Shown here: one piece after another, positions 35,037 through 44,358 of the stretch
How the letters are laid out: each line of letters opens with the position of its first letter
Numbering within the stretch: the stretch's first letter is position 1
Assembly (NCBI GenBank): GCA_963779225.1
Contig: CAVZWW010000001.1
Location: 682,001 to 746,000 of the forward strand
Reading direction: 5' to 3'
Source of the DNA: CAVPCZ01 sp963779225
GTDB lineage: Bacteria > Bacteroidota > Ignavibacteria > UBA10030 > UBA6906
DNA length: 64,000 nt
Notes under the pieces: model-generated
What the model saw: the letters and a program-made list of their open reading frames with translations, nothing else
Databases searched by the model: none
Told to the model about the DNA's origin: nothing
Made by a program: the position numbers and the translations under genes

Positions 35037-37496
35037 ATGAAAACGCGGACCTGTCTTACGGCACTGTTCATCGTGGTGGCGGGTGCAGCGTTTGCAGGTA
35101 CGACCGGGAAGATCGCCGGCCGTATCACCGACCGGGAACGAGCCGAGGGGTTGCCGGGAGCGAACGTGGTGATCATAGGGACAAACCTCGGCGCCGCAAC
35201 GGATCCCGACGGGGCCTACGCGCTGATGAACATCCGTCCGGGCCTCCACAAGCTTCGCGTGACCCTGGTCGGCTATGCCCCTATGGTGATCGAGGGCGTA
35301 AAGGTCACTGCGGACCAGACCACGCTGATCAACGTGCAGCTCACCTCCTCCGCCGTCCAGCTGGAGGATGTTGTTGTGCAGGCGGAGCGGCCCATGGTGC
35401 AGAAGGATCTGACGGCCACCATGTCCGCGGTGTCAGGCGACCAGATCAAGATACTTCCTGTACGCAACTTCGTCGATGTGCTGCAGCAACAGGCCGGTGT
35501 CGTGGGCGAGGGTTCCGCCGTTCACATCCGCGGCGGCCGCAGCGGCGAGGTGGCGTATCTGATTGACGGCATGTACGTCAAAGATCCCGTGCTCGGGGGG
35601 CTGGGGACGAACATCAGCAACGATGCCATCGCAGAGCTCAACCTGCTCAGCGGGACCTTCAACGCCGAGTATGGCAACGCCCTGAGCGGGGTGGTGAATA
35701 TTGTCACCAAAGAAGGGGCGCGCGACTACCGGGCGTATCTCGAGGCGCTCACCAGCGAATTCGGCGTGGACCGCTATGCGGGAATTCATGAAAACCGTGT
35801 CAGTGGTACGTTCAGCGGTCCCCTCTGGAGCGAGGACGCCGCGGTGTTCCTCAGCGGCGAGCGTGACGCACTCGGATCATGGCTGCCGTACGGCTATGAC
35901 GAGAATATCACCGCCTTCGCCAAGCTCTCGGCGCGCATTATTCCGGAACTCAAGCTGGTGGCCAGTGGACGGTACGGTCAGCGGCACCGGCAGCCGTACG
36001 GGCATGAATGGAAGTATATCGGCGATCAGTATATCCGCATCCGCGAAGAAAGCGGGCATGGCATGCTCACGCTGACACACAATGTCTCTCCGACGTTCTT
36101 CTACGACGTCCGGTTCTCACTGTTCAGTCAATCCTACTACAACGGCATCGACAAGGACACGGCGGACTATCTGCCGGTGGGTGAACGGGAGTTCCTCCCG
36201 ATCGGCAACGGATTTGAATTCTACGCCAAAGCCGATCCGGTGGAAATGACGGACAACCGGACAAAGACGCTGAACGTGCGGGGGGACCTCGTGTGGCAGG
36301 CGGATAAGTGGAACGAATTGAAGTTCGGTGCGGAGGTGAAGAAGCACGCTCTCGACTACTTCAACGTGTACGATCCCAAGCGGAACTATCCGTACATCAC
36401 CAGCTACACCAAAAATCCCTTCGAGGGCGCGGCGTACGTGCAGGACAAAATCGAACTTGCGGCCCTCGTGGTGAATCTGGGTCTCCGTTTCGACTACGCC
36501 AACCAGCTGGCTCCATTCCGGAGCGACCCCCTCGACGAGAACTCCCTGCAGGAATCGGTGCCGAAGACCCAGTGGAGCCCGCGTCTCGGTATTGCACACC
36601 CCATCAGCGATCGCACGTCCCTGCATTTTTCCTACGGCCGGTTTTTTCAAAACCCGGACTATCGCTACTTCTATGAGAACTCCCAGTACGATCTGAATGT
36701 CCGGGAGCCGCTTTTCGGCCAGCCGGATCTTGACGCCCAACGGACAACGGCGTATGAGGTGGGCGTCACGCATCAGTTCAGTGACGTGCTTGTCGGTTCG
36801 TTCACCGCCTATTACAAGGATATTCTGGGGCTTGTCGGAACCCGCTACTACCTTCCGTATATCGATGGACGGTATATCGGGTATACGCTGTTCGTCAACG
36901 AATCGTATGCAAACGTCAGGGGGTTCGAAGTCACCCTCAACCTACGCCGGATCAAACATCTGTCGGGAACCCTGACCTACACCTATTCCGTGGCCAAGGG
37001 AAGTGCATCATCGGAAACCGAGAACTATCCGGGGACCACAGAATCCACCCTGTTGTATCCCCTGGATTTTGACAAGCCCCATGTGTTCAACCTGAACATG
37101 GGTCTTTCATGGTACGACAATGAGGGGCCGGACCTGTTCGGCGTACAGCCTCTGGAAAATACCACATGGAATTTCTCTGTCCGGGCGGGATCGGGATATC
37201 CCTATACACCCGGAGGACGGGATGTCGGATTCATCGAGCGGAATTCGGCGCGCCAGCCGGCCGTATACACGATTGATCTCCTGGCGAGCAAAGATTGGCG
37301 TGTCGGACCTGTGACGCTCGGTTTTCTCGTGGAGGTGCTCAATCTGACCGATCAGAAGAATGTCGTCCGTGTCTACGCGGATACCGGCGAACCGGATTTC
37401 ACTACGCTCGGCAATTACTCCGACGAGTATATTCAGGACCCGAGCAATTTCGGTCCGCCCCGGCGCATTCGCCTCGGTCTCCGGCTGCGATTCTGA
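35037..37496 (+). CDS. TonB-dependent receptor with carboxypeptidase-like N-terminal domain
   Basis: An 819-residue outer membrane receptor. It has a signal peptide (KTRTCLTALFIVVAGAAFAG), a CarboxypepD-reg-like beta-sandwich (about residues 22-110, GKIAGRITDRERAEGLPGAN), a plug domain (VDVLQQQAGVVGEG ... VHIRGGRSGEVAYLIDGMYV) and a beta-barrel to the C-terminal phenylalanine (IRLGLRLRF). It imports a large nutrient using TonB energy. AGGAGG (35024-35029) lies 7 bases before the ATG at 35037. Together with the FN3 protein, the PorV-like protein and the RpiR regulator it forms a SusCD-like arrangement in role, though no SusD homologue is visible. Substrate unknown. Confidence 0.9.
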   Translation: MKTRTCLTALFIVVAGAAFAGTTGKIAGRITDRERAEGLPGANVVIIGTNLGAATDPDGAYALMNIRPGLHKLRVTLVGYAPMVIEGVKVTADQTTLINVQLTSSAVQLEDVVVQAERPMVQKDLTATMSAVSGDQIKILPVRNFVDVLQQQAGVVGEGSAVHIRGGRSGEVAYLIDGMYVKDPVLGGLGTNISNDAIAELNLLSGTFNAEYGNALSGVVNIVTKEGARDYRAYLEALTSEFGVDRYAGIHENRVSGTFSGPLWSEDAAVFLSGERDALGSWLPYGYDENITAFAKLSARIIPELKLVASGRYGQRHRQPYGHEWKYIGDQYIRIREESGHGMLTLTHNVSPTFFYDVRFSLFSQSYYNGIDKDTADYLPVGEREFLPIGNGFEFYAKADPVEMTDNRTKTLNVRGDLVWQADKWNELKFGAEVKKHALDYFNVYDPKRNYPYITSYTKNPFEGAAYVQDKIELAALVVNLGLRFDYANQLAPFRSDPLDENSLQESVPKTQWSPRLGIAHPISDRTSLHFSYGRFFQNPDYRYFYENSQYDLNVREPLFGQPDLDAQRTTAYEVGVTHQFSDVLVGSFTAYYKDILGLVGTRYYLPYIDGRYIGYTLFVNESYANVRGFEVTLNLRRIKHLSGTLTYTYSVAKGSASSETENYPGTTESTLLYPLDFDKPHVFNLNMGLSWYDNEGPDLFGVQPLENTTWNFSVRAGSGYPYTPGGRDVGFIERNSARQPAVYTIDLLASKDWRVGPVTLGFLVEVLNLTDQKNVVRVYADTGEPDFTTLGNYSDEYIQDPSNFGPPRRIRLGLRLRF

Positions 37497-37519
37497 CATC
37501 CAGAAAAGGAAACACTACC

Positions 37520-40030
37520 ATGAGATACCGGCAATTGCGTGCACTCCTCTGGCTACTCCTGGTTTTCTGGACTGTCGGAACGGCGCAGTCATTAAAAGAG
37601 CTTGAGCAGGCCGAACGGGCGAAAGTGCTGGCCAAGCCAGACGCACAACGTGATCGGGCGGGGGGGACGCACGATAGGAGCAACATCGGGCTCTTCTTTG
37701 AAAACCGTGGGAAACTGTATCCGTCGACCATTGCCCAGGGTGTGGGGGGGGAGTGGCCTATCCGGAGCAGCCACGAATACATCTACCGGGCCAACCCGGT
37801 GGTCGGACGTCCGGGCAACGTCATTGCCGGCCGTTTCCGCACGAGCGAAGAGTGGGAAGCGGCGGAGGGGTACCACAACCGCGATTCCGTAAAGATCGCC
37901 TTCAGCGACAAGCCGTACACCTGGCCTGCAACGGGCTGGATCGTCAAGGATGCCGCCGGTCAGCCGGTGTTCGTCTCCGATCAGGACAGTTATGCGGTCT
38001 ATAACGATTCCACGAACCGCAAACCGATCCTGGGCATTGAGGTGCATCAGATCGGCTATGCCTTCGGGGCGAAAGCCGTGCGGGACATGCTCTTCTTCAC
38101 TTACAAAATTGTGAACCGTTCACCATCCCGGATTGACAGCCTCTACTTCGGCATGTACATGGATCTGGATATCGGCGATGTGCCCGGCGGTGCGCAGGAA
38201 TATGCCGACGACCGGATAGGGTTTGACCAACCACTCCAGGCGGTGTACTTCTACGACGACGGCGTGAGCAGTGAATGGCCCGGCGCCAACACCGGCTATT
38301 TCGGTTTCGTGATGGTGAGTACGCCGGATGTGGGCGGCGTGAAGCGCGGTATCACCGACCTGCACTACAATCTGTATGACGACGACGCGCCGATGGAAAC
38401 CGACAGTGTGCACTTCGGTATTCTCTCGAGCGCCCCTTCGTTGTACAATTCCGCGCTCGGATCCAGGTACTTCCATCCCGGAGCCAACGCCCCCGATCTG
38501 CATTTCGACGATATGAACACCATCCCGGCGACGGGGATGGATCTCGTGTCGAATATTTCTTCGGGGCCGTACATTCTGAATGCCGGCGACACCCTGACAT
38601 TTGTGACCGCCTTTCTTGCCGGCAACTCCCTCCTCGAGTTCACGGCGAACGCCGAGAAAGCGCATGCGTTGTATGGGGCCGGTTATCTGAGTGCCCGCCC
38701 GCCGGAGACGCCGAAAGTCGCCGTCCTCCCCGGCGACCGATCGGTTCGCATTTCATGGGACAACCGGTCGGAGCTTTCCCGGGACTTCGGTACCGGGCTG
38801 CTGGATTTTGAGGGGTACCGGCTCTACAAGAGCTTGGACCGGGGACTGACCTGGGACCAGATTGACCGGAACCAGTTTCCCTCTACCGGCCCGGATCCGG
38901 TGCCCCTGGCGACGTATGACAGGGTCAATGCGATTGCCCCCGACAAGGGATTGCAGTACACCTACGTGGATTCCGCGGTGGTGAACGGCTTTGAGTACTG
39001 GTATACCGTAACAGCGTATGATGCCGGCGATTCCTCAACACCGAGCCTGGAGTCTCCGCGCGGCGGCAGTCGCGATGCCATCAATCTCGGCGTTGCCACA
39101 CCCCAATCGTCCGCGATCGGCAGGACGCCCGTGCTTGCCTCCAATGTAACGCAGACAGGAACCGGAACCGCGCGCGTGCAGTTTTCCGTTCAGCCCATGG
39201 ATATTCCGGAGGCCGGCGGAAAGACCTTTGATGTCTCCTTTGCGCCGACCTACGATATCGTACAGGGGAATCTGCGATCCTCCATAACCGTCTCTGTCGA
39301 TACGGTGAAGCCGGAGGCCGCGCATGTCTTCGCTCTCACGTTTCTTTCACCGGCCGTCTACCGGGTGCTCGACCTTCAAACGCAGGTGATGGTGGATTCG
39401 GGGACGTATGTCTCCGGTGCGCCGATCCGCTTCAGCGGATTGCTCCTGGTGTTAACGGATACTTCGCTGGTCGCCGACGCCCGGCCGGAGGCAGGTGATT
39501 CGGTCCTCATTCTGCCGGGGTTGACCGTCGCTTCAGGCGGAACCCAGGTACTTTCGCTGAGGCCGTTGTATTACGGGACCTCGTATGTCACGGACGACGG
39601 TGTGGTGATGTCCATCGTTCCCGCCGATGCATTGCCGGGGGCGAAGGTGACATACGCCGACCGGTTCCGGTTCACCACGGCGCCTTCGGCGGTAGATCCG
39701 GTGAGCGTCGCGAATGAACTGGATCGCGTCAAAGTCGTGCCCAATCCCTACCTGATCTCTTCACTGTATGAGGAAGAGTTCGGTACGCGCGGCACCCGGC
39801 GTGAACCGATACGCCAGTTGAAGTTCAATCACCTCCCGCCTGAGTGTACCATTTTCATTTTCACGGTTGACGGCGACAAGGTGGCCACCATCGAGCATAA
39901 CGGGAGCGGTGGAACGGAGACGTGGAATATGCGTGCGGCGGGCAATCGTGAAATCGCTCCGGGCGTGTATATCTATATGGTGAAAACCGATACGGCTGAA
40001 AAGATAGGGCGTTTTGCGGTGATCAAGTAG
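37520..40030 (+). CDS. Large secreted protein with FN3-like module, unknown function
   Basis: An 836-residue exported protein. It has a signal peptide (residues 1-22, MRYRQLRALLWLLLVFWTVG). An unrecognised domain of about 380 residues follows (FFENRGKLYPSTIAQGVGGE, VYFYDDGVSSEWPGANTGYF). An FN3-type module sits near residues 395-500 (PPETPKVAVLPGDRSVRISW). The C-terminus (VVPNPYLISS ... GNREIAPGVYIYMVKTDTAEKIGRFAVIK) resembles sorting-domain-like tails but lacks the full NYPNPFNP motif. AAAAGGA is 8 bases before the ATG. It lies between a TonB receptor and a PorV-like protein; a surface partner of the receptor is the likely role (inference). Confidence 0.7.
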   Translation: MRYRQLRALLWLLLVFWTVGTAQSLKELEQAERAKVLAKPDAQRDRAGGTHDRSNIGLFFENRGKLYPSTIAQGVGGEWPIRSSHEYIYRANPVVGRPGNVIAGRFRTSEEWEAAEGYHNRDSVKIAFSDKPYTWPATGWIVKDAAGQPVFVSDQDSYAVYNDSTNRKPILGIEVHQIGYAFGAKAVRDMLFFTYKIVNRSPSRIDSLYFGMYMDLDIGDVPGGAQEYADDRIGFDQPLQAVYFYDDGVSSEWPGANTGYFGFVMVSTPDVGGVKRGITDLHYNLYDDDAPMETDSVHFGILSSAPSLYNSALGSRYFHPGANAPDLHFDDMNTIPATGMDLVSNISSGPYILNAGDTLTFVTAFLAGNSLLEFTANAEKAHALYGAGYLSARPPETPKVAVLPGDRSVRISWDNRSELSRDFGTGLLDFEGYRLYKSLDRGLTWDQIDRNQFPSTGPDPVPLATYDRVNAIAPDKGLQYTYVDSAVVNGFEYWYTVTAYDAGDSSTPSLESPRGGSRDAINLGVATPQSSAIGRTPVLASNVTQTGTGTARVQFSVQPMDIPEAGGKTFDVSFAPTYDIVQGNLRSSITVSVDTVKPEAAHVFALTFLSPAVYRVLDLQTQVMVDSGTYVSGAPIRFSGLLLVLTDTSLVADARPEAGDSVLILPGLTVASGGTQVLSLRPLYYGTSYVTDDGVVMSIVPADALPGAKVTYADRFRFTTAPSAVDPVSVANELDRVKVVPNPYLISSLYEEEFGTRGTRREPIRQLKFNHLPPECTIFIFTVDGDKVATIEHNGSGGTETWNMRAAGNREIAPGVYIYMVKTDTAEKIGRFAVIK

Positions 40031-40090
40031 GGACCAATGAAACACACGCCAGCCGAACGTTCAGAAGCACTTTGCAGGAGAGGGTGTGTC

Positions 40091-41089
40091 ATGAAAGCAC
40101 TCACAGGCATCATGATGGTCATCGTCCTGACGGCGTTGCCGGCAGGGGCACAGAATCCGAATCTCGGAACCAGTGGGGCGCAATTCCTGGATATACCTGC
40201 AGGTGCCCGACCATCGGCCATTGGAGGAGCGGTTGTGGCAAGCGTGCGGGATGCCTCTGCCCTTTTCTGGAACCCGGCAGGGATCGTGAACGTCCCTTCG
40301 GCCGACCTCCATCTTTCCCACACATCCTGGTGGGCATCGATGGATGTTACCCATGCCGCCGTTGTCCTGACGGACGAATCTTTCGGCTCGTTCGGGTTGT
40401 CGGTTGCCCTGCTGTCGGTGGACAAGATGGAGGTCACCACCGAGCTCGAACCCGAGGGGACCGGGCAGTTCTTTGACGCACGCGACCTGATGATCGGGGC
40501 AACATACGCCAGGCGGCTGACCGAGGATTTCAGCGTCGGTGTGACCGCGAAGTATGTGAACCAGCGGATCTGGAGCCAGACCGCTTCGGGAGTGGCATTC
40601 GATGTCGGGACGCAGTATCATATCGATTTCCGTGCTCTCACCATCGCCATGAGCATGACCAACTTCGGCGGCGATATGCGGTACGACGGCCAGGAGCTTT
40701 CGGTGAAGTACGATGCCGATCCTTCAATGAGTTACAACCGTCTGACCCCGGCGCGGCTCGCGGGAGAAGACTATGCGCTGCCCCTGCGCTTCCAGGTGGG
40801 TGTTTCGATAATGCCGGTCAAACTGGACGATATGTCGCTGCTGCTCGAGGTGGATGCGGTCCATCCGAATGACAATGATGAGCGGTTGAATGTCGGAGGG
40901 GAGTTGAATATCCTGCAATACTTCAACCTGCGCGGCGGATACCGTTTCGGGTACGATACCGAGAGGGCGACTTTCGGTGCCGGAGTGGACATGCCGCTGG
41001 GTGATCTTCGTGTGGTGATCGACTATGCCTATGCGATGTACGATCTGCTTCCGAGCATCAACAGGTTCTCGCTGGGAATACGGTTCTAA
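40091..41089 (+). CDS. PorV/PorQ-like outer membrane protein
   Basis: A 332-residue outer membrane beta-barrel of the PorV/UPF0164 group. A signal peptide (MKALTGIMMVIVLTALPAGA) is followed by the family N-terminus (SGAQFLDIPAGARPSAIGGA ... SALFWNPAGIV) and strands to a terminal phenylalanine. In T9SS bacteria PorV helps shuttle cargo from the translocon to the anchoring machinery; paralogues are often encoded beside TonB receptors. The ATG at 40091 was chosen because it opens the signal peptide; an AGGAG is about 10 bases upstream. It is the last gene of the unit starting with the RpiR regulator. Confidence 0.82.
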   Translation: MKALTGIMMVIVLTALPAGAQNPNLGTSGAQFLDIPAGARPSAIGGAVVASVRDASALFWNPAGIVNVPSADLHLSHTSWWASMDVTHAAVVLTDESFGSFGLSVALLSVDKMEVTTELEPEGTGQFFDARDLMIGATYARRLTEDFSVGVTAKYVNQRIWSQTASGVAFDVGTQYHIDFRALTIAMSMTNFGGDMRYDGQELSVKYDADPSMSYNRLTPARLAGEDYALPLRFQVGVSIMPVKLDDMSLLLEVDAVHPNDNDERLNVGGELNILQYFNLRGGYRFGYDTERATFGAGVDMPLGDLRVVIDYAYAMYDLLPSINRFSLGIRF

Positions 41090-41279
41090 CCCGGCTTCCA
41101 CACTTTCCGTTCCGCTTCAGAGTCTTCCCGGCCGGCAGCCGTTTCCCGGTTGACGGCCGGATCTCCGCCCAATACCCCGGGTGATGCCCCCCAGAATATG
41201 CAGAAACGGATCACCACCGGTTTTTCCATCAGGAAGGATATCGGGGAGAGATTCAGCAGGTTGGCGAGAAGAGGATGAC

Positions 41280-41687
41280 TCAGCACCCGCGGATATGGAC
41301 CCGGGGACCCGGGATTTCCCCGCCTGTTTCTATCACGCGGTTCTCATCGTCGACGAACACGATAACCGGACGGAAATCCCCGATCATCGATTCGGGAACG
41401 TCCGCAAAGGCGGCGATGATGATGATATCGCCCGGGCCGGCCAGGTGGGCTGCTGCACCGTTCACGCAGAGGTCGCGCGATTCCGCCTCGCCGGCGATGG
41501 CATATGTCTCGAACCGGGTGCCGCGCGTCACATTCCAGACCTGAATCGCCTCATACTCCAGAATACCCGCATGGGTGAGCAGATCGGGCGGTATGGTGAG
41601 GCTTCCTTCGTAGTGCAGGTTGGCTTCAGTGACGCGTGCACGGTGAATTTTGGCGCGCAAAAGGCGGCGGTACAGTTCAGCTCGCAT
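41280..41687 (-). CDS. panD: Aspartate 1-decarboxylase
   Basis: A 135-residue pyruvoyl-dependent aspartate decarboxylase, which makes beta-alanine for pantothenate and coenzyme A. The family core is complete: Lys13 at the position of the catalytic lysine, and the self-cleavage site Gly28-Ser29 in LHYEGSLTI, where Ser29 becomes the pyruvoyl group. WNVTRGTRFETYAI supplies the carboxylate-binding arginine, and NGAAAHLAGPGDIIII follows. The start abuts the apaG stop with no gap, so the two are co-transcribed. The last residues are followed by an overlapping GTG-started frame (see findings). Cytoplasmic; no defect seen. Confidence 0.95.
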   Translation of the reverse strand: MRAELYRRLLRAKIHRARVTEANLHYEGSLTIPPDLLTHAGILEYEAIQVWNVTRGTRFETYAIAGEAESRDLCVNGAAAHLAGPGDIIIIAAFADVPESMIGDFRPVIVFVDDENRVIETGGEIPGPRVHIRGC

Positions 41688-42089
41688 TCAATTGGCCATG
41701 GCCCGCAGGGTGAAGCGGGGGACCACCGCGTAGAACAGCTCGCCATTGGTCCGCCGCATCAGATATGTTCCCTCCATGCTCCCGTCGAAGGTATCCAGCA
41801 CGCAGTAACTGTTGTACTCGTGCCCCCTGCCCGGTCCGATGACGGGTTGTTGACCAACAACGCCTTCACCCTCCACCTCGCGGAGTTCATCCCTGGCATT
41901 CCGGATGAACCAGTGCCGGCGCAGGAGTTTCACCGGGGTCGTGCTGTTGTTCTCAATGCGTATGAAGTAGGCAAAGACGAACTTTTTGCCGATGACCTCC
42001 GACTGGCCGTCCAGGTAGATAGGTCGGACGGTAATCGTGATATTCTCGGTGGTAGCTTCGTACGGCTGCATGAAGAATGAATGCTCCAT
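41688..42089 (-). CDS. apaG: ApaG-domain protein
   Basis: A 133-residue single-domain ApaG/DUF525 protein, an FN3-like fold found in metal-efflux-linked proteins and in F-box-associated domains. Family landmarks are ITITVRPIYLDGQSE, FAYFIRIENNSTTPVKLLRR, HWFIRNARDELREVEGEGVV and YNSYCVLDTFDGSMEGTY. A protein-binding or Co/Mg tolerance role is reported for relatives; its true function is not settled. The start has AAGG upstream. The gene sits between a possible small gene (42105-42266) and panD, with adjoining ends, consistent with an operon from the promoter at 42390-42418. Confidence 0.92.
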   Translation of the reverse strand: MEHSFFMQPYEATTENITITVRPIYLDGQSEVIGKKFVFAYFIRIENNSTTPVKLLRRHWFIRNARDELREVEGEGVVGQQPVIGPGRGHEYNSYCVLDTFDGSMEGTYLMRRTNGELFYAVVPRFTLRAMAN

Positions 42090-42104
42090 AACCTTGCACG
42101 CCTT

Positions 42105-42266
42105 TTAGATGCGAATATCGATTGTCGGGGGCACGAGGCTCGGTACGATACCCCCTGCGCGCGAGTAGGACTGCGTGTGCACGTACCGGCGATACTCGAG
42201 CAGACGCGGCGGCTGAGGATGCCCGTCCCCACGGTCATCCATGACGGCGATCGTGTACACCCTCAT
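42105..42266 (-). CDS. Possible small protein upstream of apaG
   Basis: A 53-codon frame starting at the ATG at 42266 (in-frame ATGs also at 42332 and 42242), ending 15 bases before apaG. The sequence (MRVYTIAVMDDRGDGHPQPP ... VPPTIDIRI) has no family I recognise. It lies within the leader of the apaG-panD operon downstream of the predicted promoter. Ribosome site weak. It may be a real small gene or a chance frame. Confidence 0.35.
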   Translation of the reverse strand: MRVYTIAVMDDRGDGHPQPPRLLEYRRYVHTQSYSRAGGIVPSLVPPTIDIRI

Positions 42267-42389
42267 AATAGCCGCCCGGGGCCTGTCCTGACGGCCGTGT
42301 GAAACGGTGCCGGTTGTGGATACGTTGTGCATGAGACGACGTCTCTATAACAGCTGTGATGCCTGGAGAGTTCGGGGAAGTGTGAAGAA

Positions 42390-42418
42390 AAGATACTATC
42401 CGCGGAGTCGAAAAACAA
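42390..42418 (-). promoter_or_regulatory. Promoter TTGTTT-17-TATCTT
   Basis: On the minus strand -35 TTGTTT (42413-42418) and -10 TATCTT (42390-42395) are 17 bases apart. It lies upstream of the small frame, apaG and panD. A 13-base odd palindrome (GAGACG-A-CGTCTC, 42333-42345) sits in the leader. Confidence 0.45.
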
Positions 42419-42526
42419 CCCCCGGGCATGAAAAACCTCCACTCTGTGATCCAGCGCACGCAAAACCGAAGGCTGATGGGTCAAATCGATGATCCCGCGC
42501 ACATGGCCGGTGCCCGGGATGTGATT

Positions 42527-43018
42527 TCACGCGGACATCACGGCTACGTCCACAGGCGTTGGATCGAGAGCGGTCAGGAGGTCTGCCGGGACGAGGCCCA
42601 CCAGGAATCCGCGTTTGCCCCCATTGATGAGCACAAACGACAGACCGAGAATCGTCCGTTCGACGTAGACCGGAAGCCGGGTGCGAGTGCCGAACGGACT
42701 CACGCCCCCGACAACGTAGCCCGTGAAGCGTACGACCGCGGCAGCATCACACGGTTCGACGCGCTTCACGCCGATTGTGCGGGCGAGCTGTCTGGTCGAA
42801 ACCTCCCGGTCACCGTGCATCAGCACGATCAACGGTGTCCGCGTGTCGGTTTGCAGAACGAGTGTCTTGATGACCGCGTGCTCGCTTATACCCAGCGCCG
42901 TGGATGCCACACGTGTGCCGCCATGTTCTTCATACCGGTAGAAGTAGGGTGTGAAAGAGATGTGCCGATCACGCAGGAAGCGTATGGCGGAGGTGGCTGG
43001 TGTGTCGGGTACGGTCAC
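42527..43018 (-). CDS. ybaK: YbaK/EbsC family Cys-tRNA deacylase
   Basis: A 163-residue YbaK-type deacylase, which hydrolyses mischarged Cys-tRNA(Pro) or a related misacyl-tRNA. The family pattern is complete: SAIRFLRDRHISFTPYFYRY at the start, GYVVGGVSPFG in the middle, and INGGKRGFLVGLVPADL at the end. The start is taken as the GTG at 43018 because similarity begins there and the upstream gene's stop lies only 5 bases before it; the open frame extends further upstream without similarity. The two genes are probably coupled, although no functional link is known. Cytoplasmic. Confidence 0.88.
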   Translation of the reverse strand: MTVPDTPATSAIRFLRDRHISFTPYFYRYEEHGGTRVASTALGISEHAVIKTLVLQTDTRTPLIVLMHGDREVSTRQLARTIGVKRVEPCDAAAVVRFTGYVVGGVSPFGTRTRLPVYVERTILGLSFVLINGGKRGFLVGLVPADLLTALDPTPVDVAVMSA

Positions 43019-43022
43019 AGTG

Positions 43023-44339
43023 CTACCGGATGACCGGGGAGGTGTCGGCCGGCATCCTCCCTTCACGGAGGACGTGCAGAATCTTCTGTGTGCCGAGCTT
43101 GCGGGCCTTGAGGAATCCCGACCAGGCCATCTCCGCCAGGCGGCCGTTAGAGAGAGCATCGAAGAGCCACTGGTCGGTGTAGTCGGGTGGATCCTGCCTC
43201 ATGCCCGCCTGTATCTCCAGCAGCCATCTCCTATTGAACTTCTCCTGCGAACCAAGGGTTGGTGTCATGATGATCGGGAGTCCGAGTCCGGAATAGAATG
43301 ACAGTTCACTGGGTTTGGTCCAGAGAACGTCCGTCTCACGCAGCAGCCCGTTGAAGCCCTGCAGGTAGTCCGGCAGCGTGTCTGCATAAAAGACCTGCAG
43401 ATCCGGAGATGTGGGAGCGACGGCTTCCTTGACGGAGAGGAAATAGTCGCGGACCTCGGCTCTGGTGCCTGCAACAAGGTGGAGGCGTAGAGTACCGTCC
43501 AGAATGTGGGACCGGATGCTCCTGGCGATACGGCCGCCGATTTCCTTCTGTGCGCCGGCACCGCCGACGGCATAGGTGATGGTCAGCTTCCGCGTTCGCC
43601 GGAAGCGGCAGTGTTCCACCCCGAGGAAATGCTCCACACTCTTCCCGTGCATCGGCCAGAACCGGTTGTTCGGGTCCAGATAGAAGAGACGCTGACCCAG
43701 ATCGGCTTTCAGCGTTGCCATGTCCGGTCCACCGACCAGTTCTTCCGGCAAGGGGAATCCCGTGAGCAGGATCCGTTCCTCAGGGACCCCATAGGCTTTG
43801 AGCCGCTGGGCCGCTTTTCCGCAAGGGGCGAAATACGTGATCCGGCTCTCCCACGGTTCCTTCGCCACCCAAACACGGTTCAGGTCGGCGTCGCAGATGA
43901 TGCAGAACACCCGGTGCGTGCCATTCCGGTCGGCGGCTATGGCCGGCGCAAAAAAGGATGTGATTACGGGAAGGTGCTCCGATGCGATCCGTTCGATCAT
44001 TCCCCGGCAAAGTCCTTTCCGGATCAGCGATGAAAGCAGGTCCACCTGAAACGTGCTGTGTGAGAGATTGCGAATGGGGTAGAACGACGGTATGTGAAGC
44101 AGAGTGTCCAGGATGGTGAAGATCGACTTGCCGATGACCGGAATACTGCGCGCCCGGGAGAGGCCTTCGTACGCTGTGAGCATACGGGACCAGAGCTGGC
44201 GTTCCGCGGGGGAGGCGGCGTCGTTGCGACCAACAGCAATGATGCCGCCTTCCGCGATATGACGCAGCGGGAATACGGCGCGCTGGTGACCGTAGCCCAT
44301 GTCCGCGGCCACAACCCATGCACGGAGGCCTTGATCCAT
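43023..44339 (-). CDS. MurG/MGDG-synthase-like GT-B protein, function unknown
   Basis: A 438-residue protein whose N-terminus (AWVVAADMGYGHQRAVFPLR) matches the GT-B entry loop of MurG and monogalactosyldiacylglycerol synthases. A second-half segment (LTITYAVGGAGAQKEIGGRI) could be the start of the donor domain, and WTKPSELSFYSGLGLPIIMT near the end resembles the donor-binding region. The donor-domain signature is unusual for MurG, so this is a family-level call only. The ATG at 44339 has GAGAGGAG directly upstream. It follows the S9 peptidase gene after 19 bases on the same strand. It could glycosylate a lipid or envelope component. Confidence 0.6.
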   Translation of the reverse strand: MDQGLRAWVVAADMGYGHQRAVFPLRHIAEGGIIAVGRNDAASPAERQLWSRMLTAYEGLSRARSIPVIGKSIFTILDTLLHIPSFYPIRNLSHSTFQVDLLSSLIRKGLCRGMIERIASEHLPVITSFFAPAIAADRNGTHRVFCIICDADLNRVWVAKEPWESRITYFAPCGKAAQRLKAYGVPEERILLTGFPLPEELVGGPDMATLKADLGQRLFYLDPNNRFWPMHGKSVEHFLGVEHCRFRRTRKLTITYAVGGAGAQKEIGGRIARSIRSHILDGTLRLHLVAGTRAEVRDYFLSVKEAVAPTSPDLQVFYADTLPDYLQGFNGLLRETDVLWTKPSELSFYSGLGLPIIMTPTLGSQEKFNRRWLLEIQAGMRQDPPDYTDQWLFDALSNGRLAEMAWSGFLKARKLGTQKILHVLREGRMPADTSPVIR

Positions 44340-44358
44340 GCTCCTCTCTTCCTCTGCG

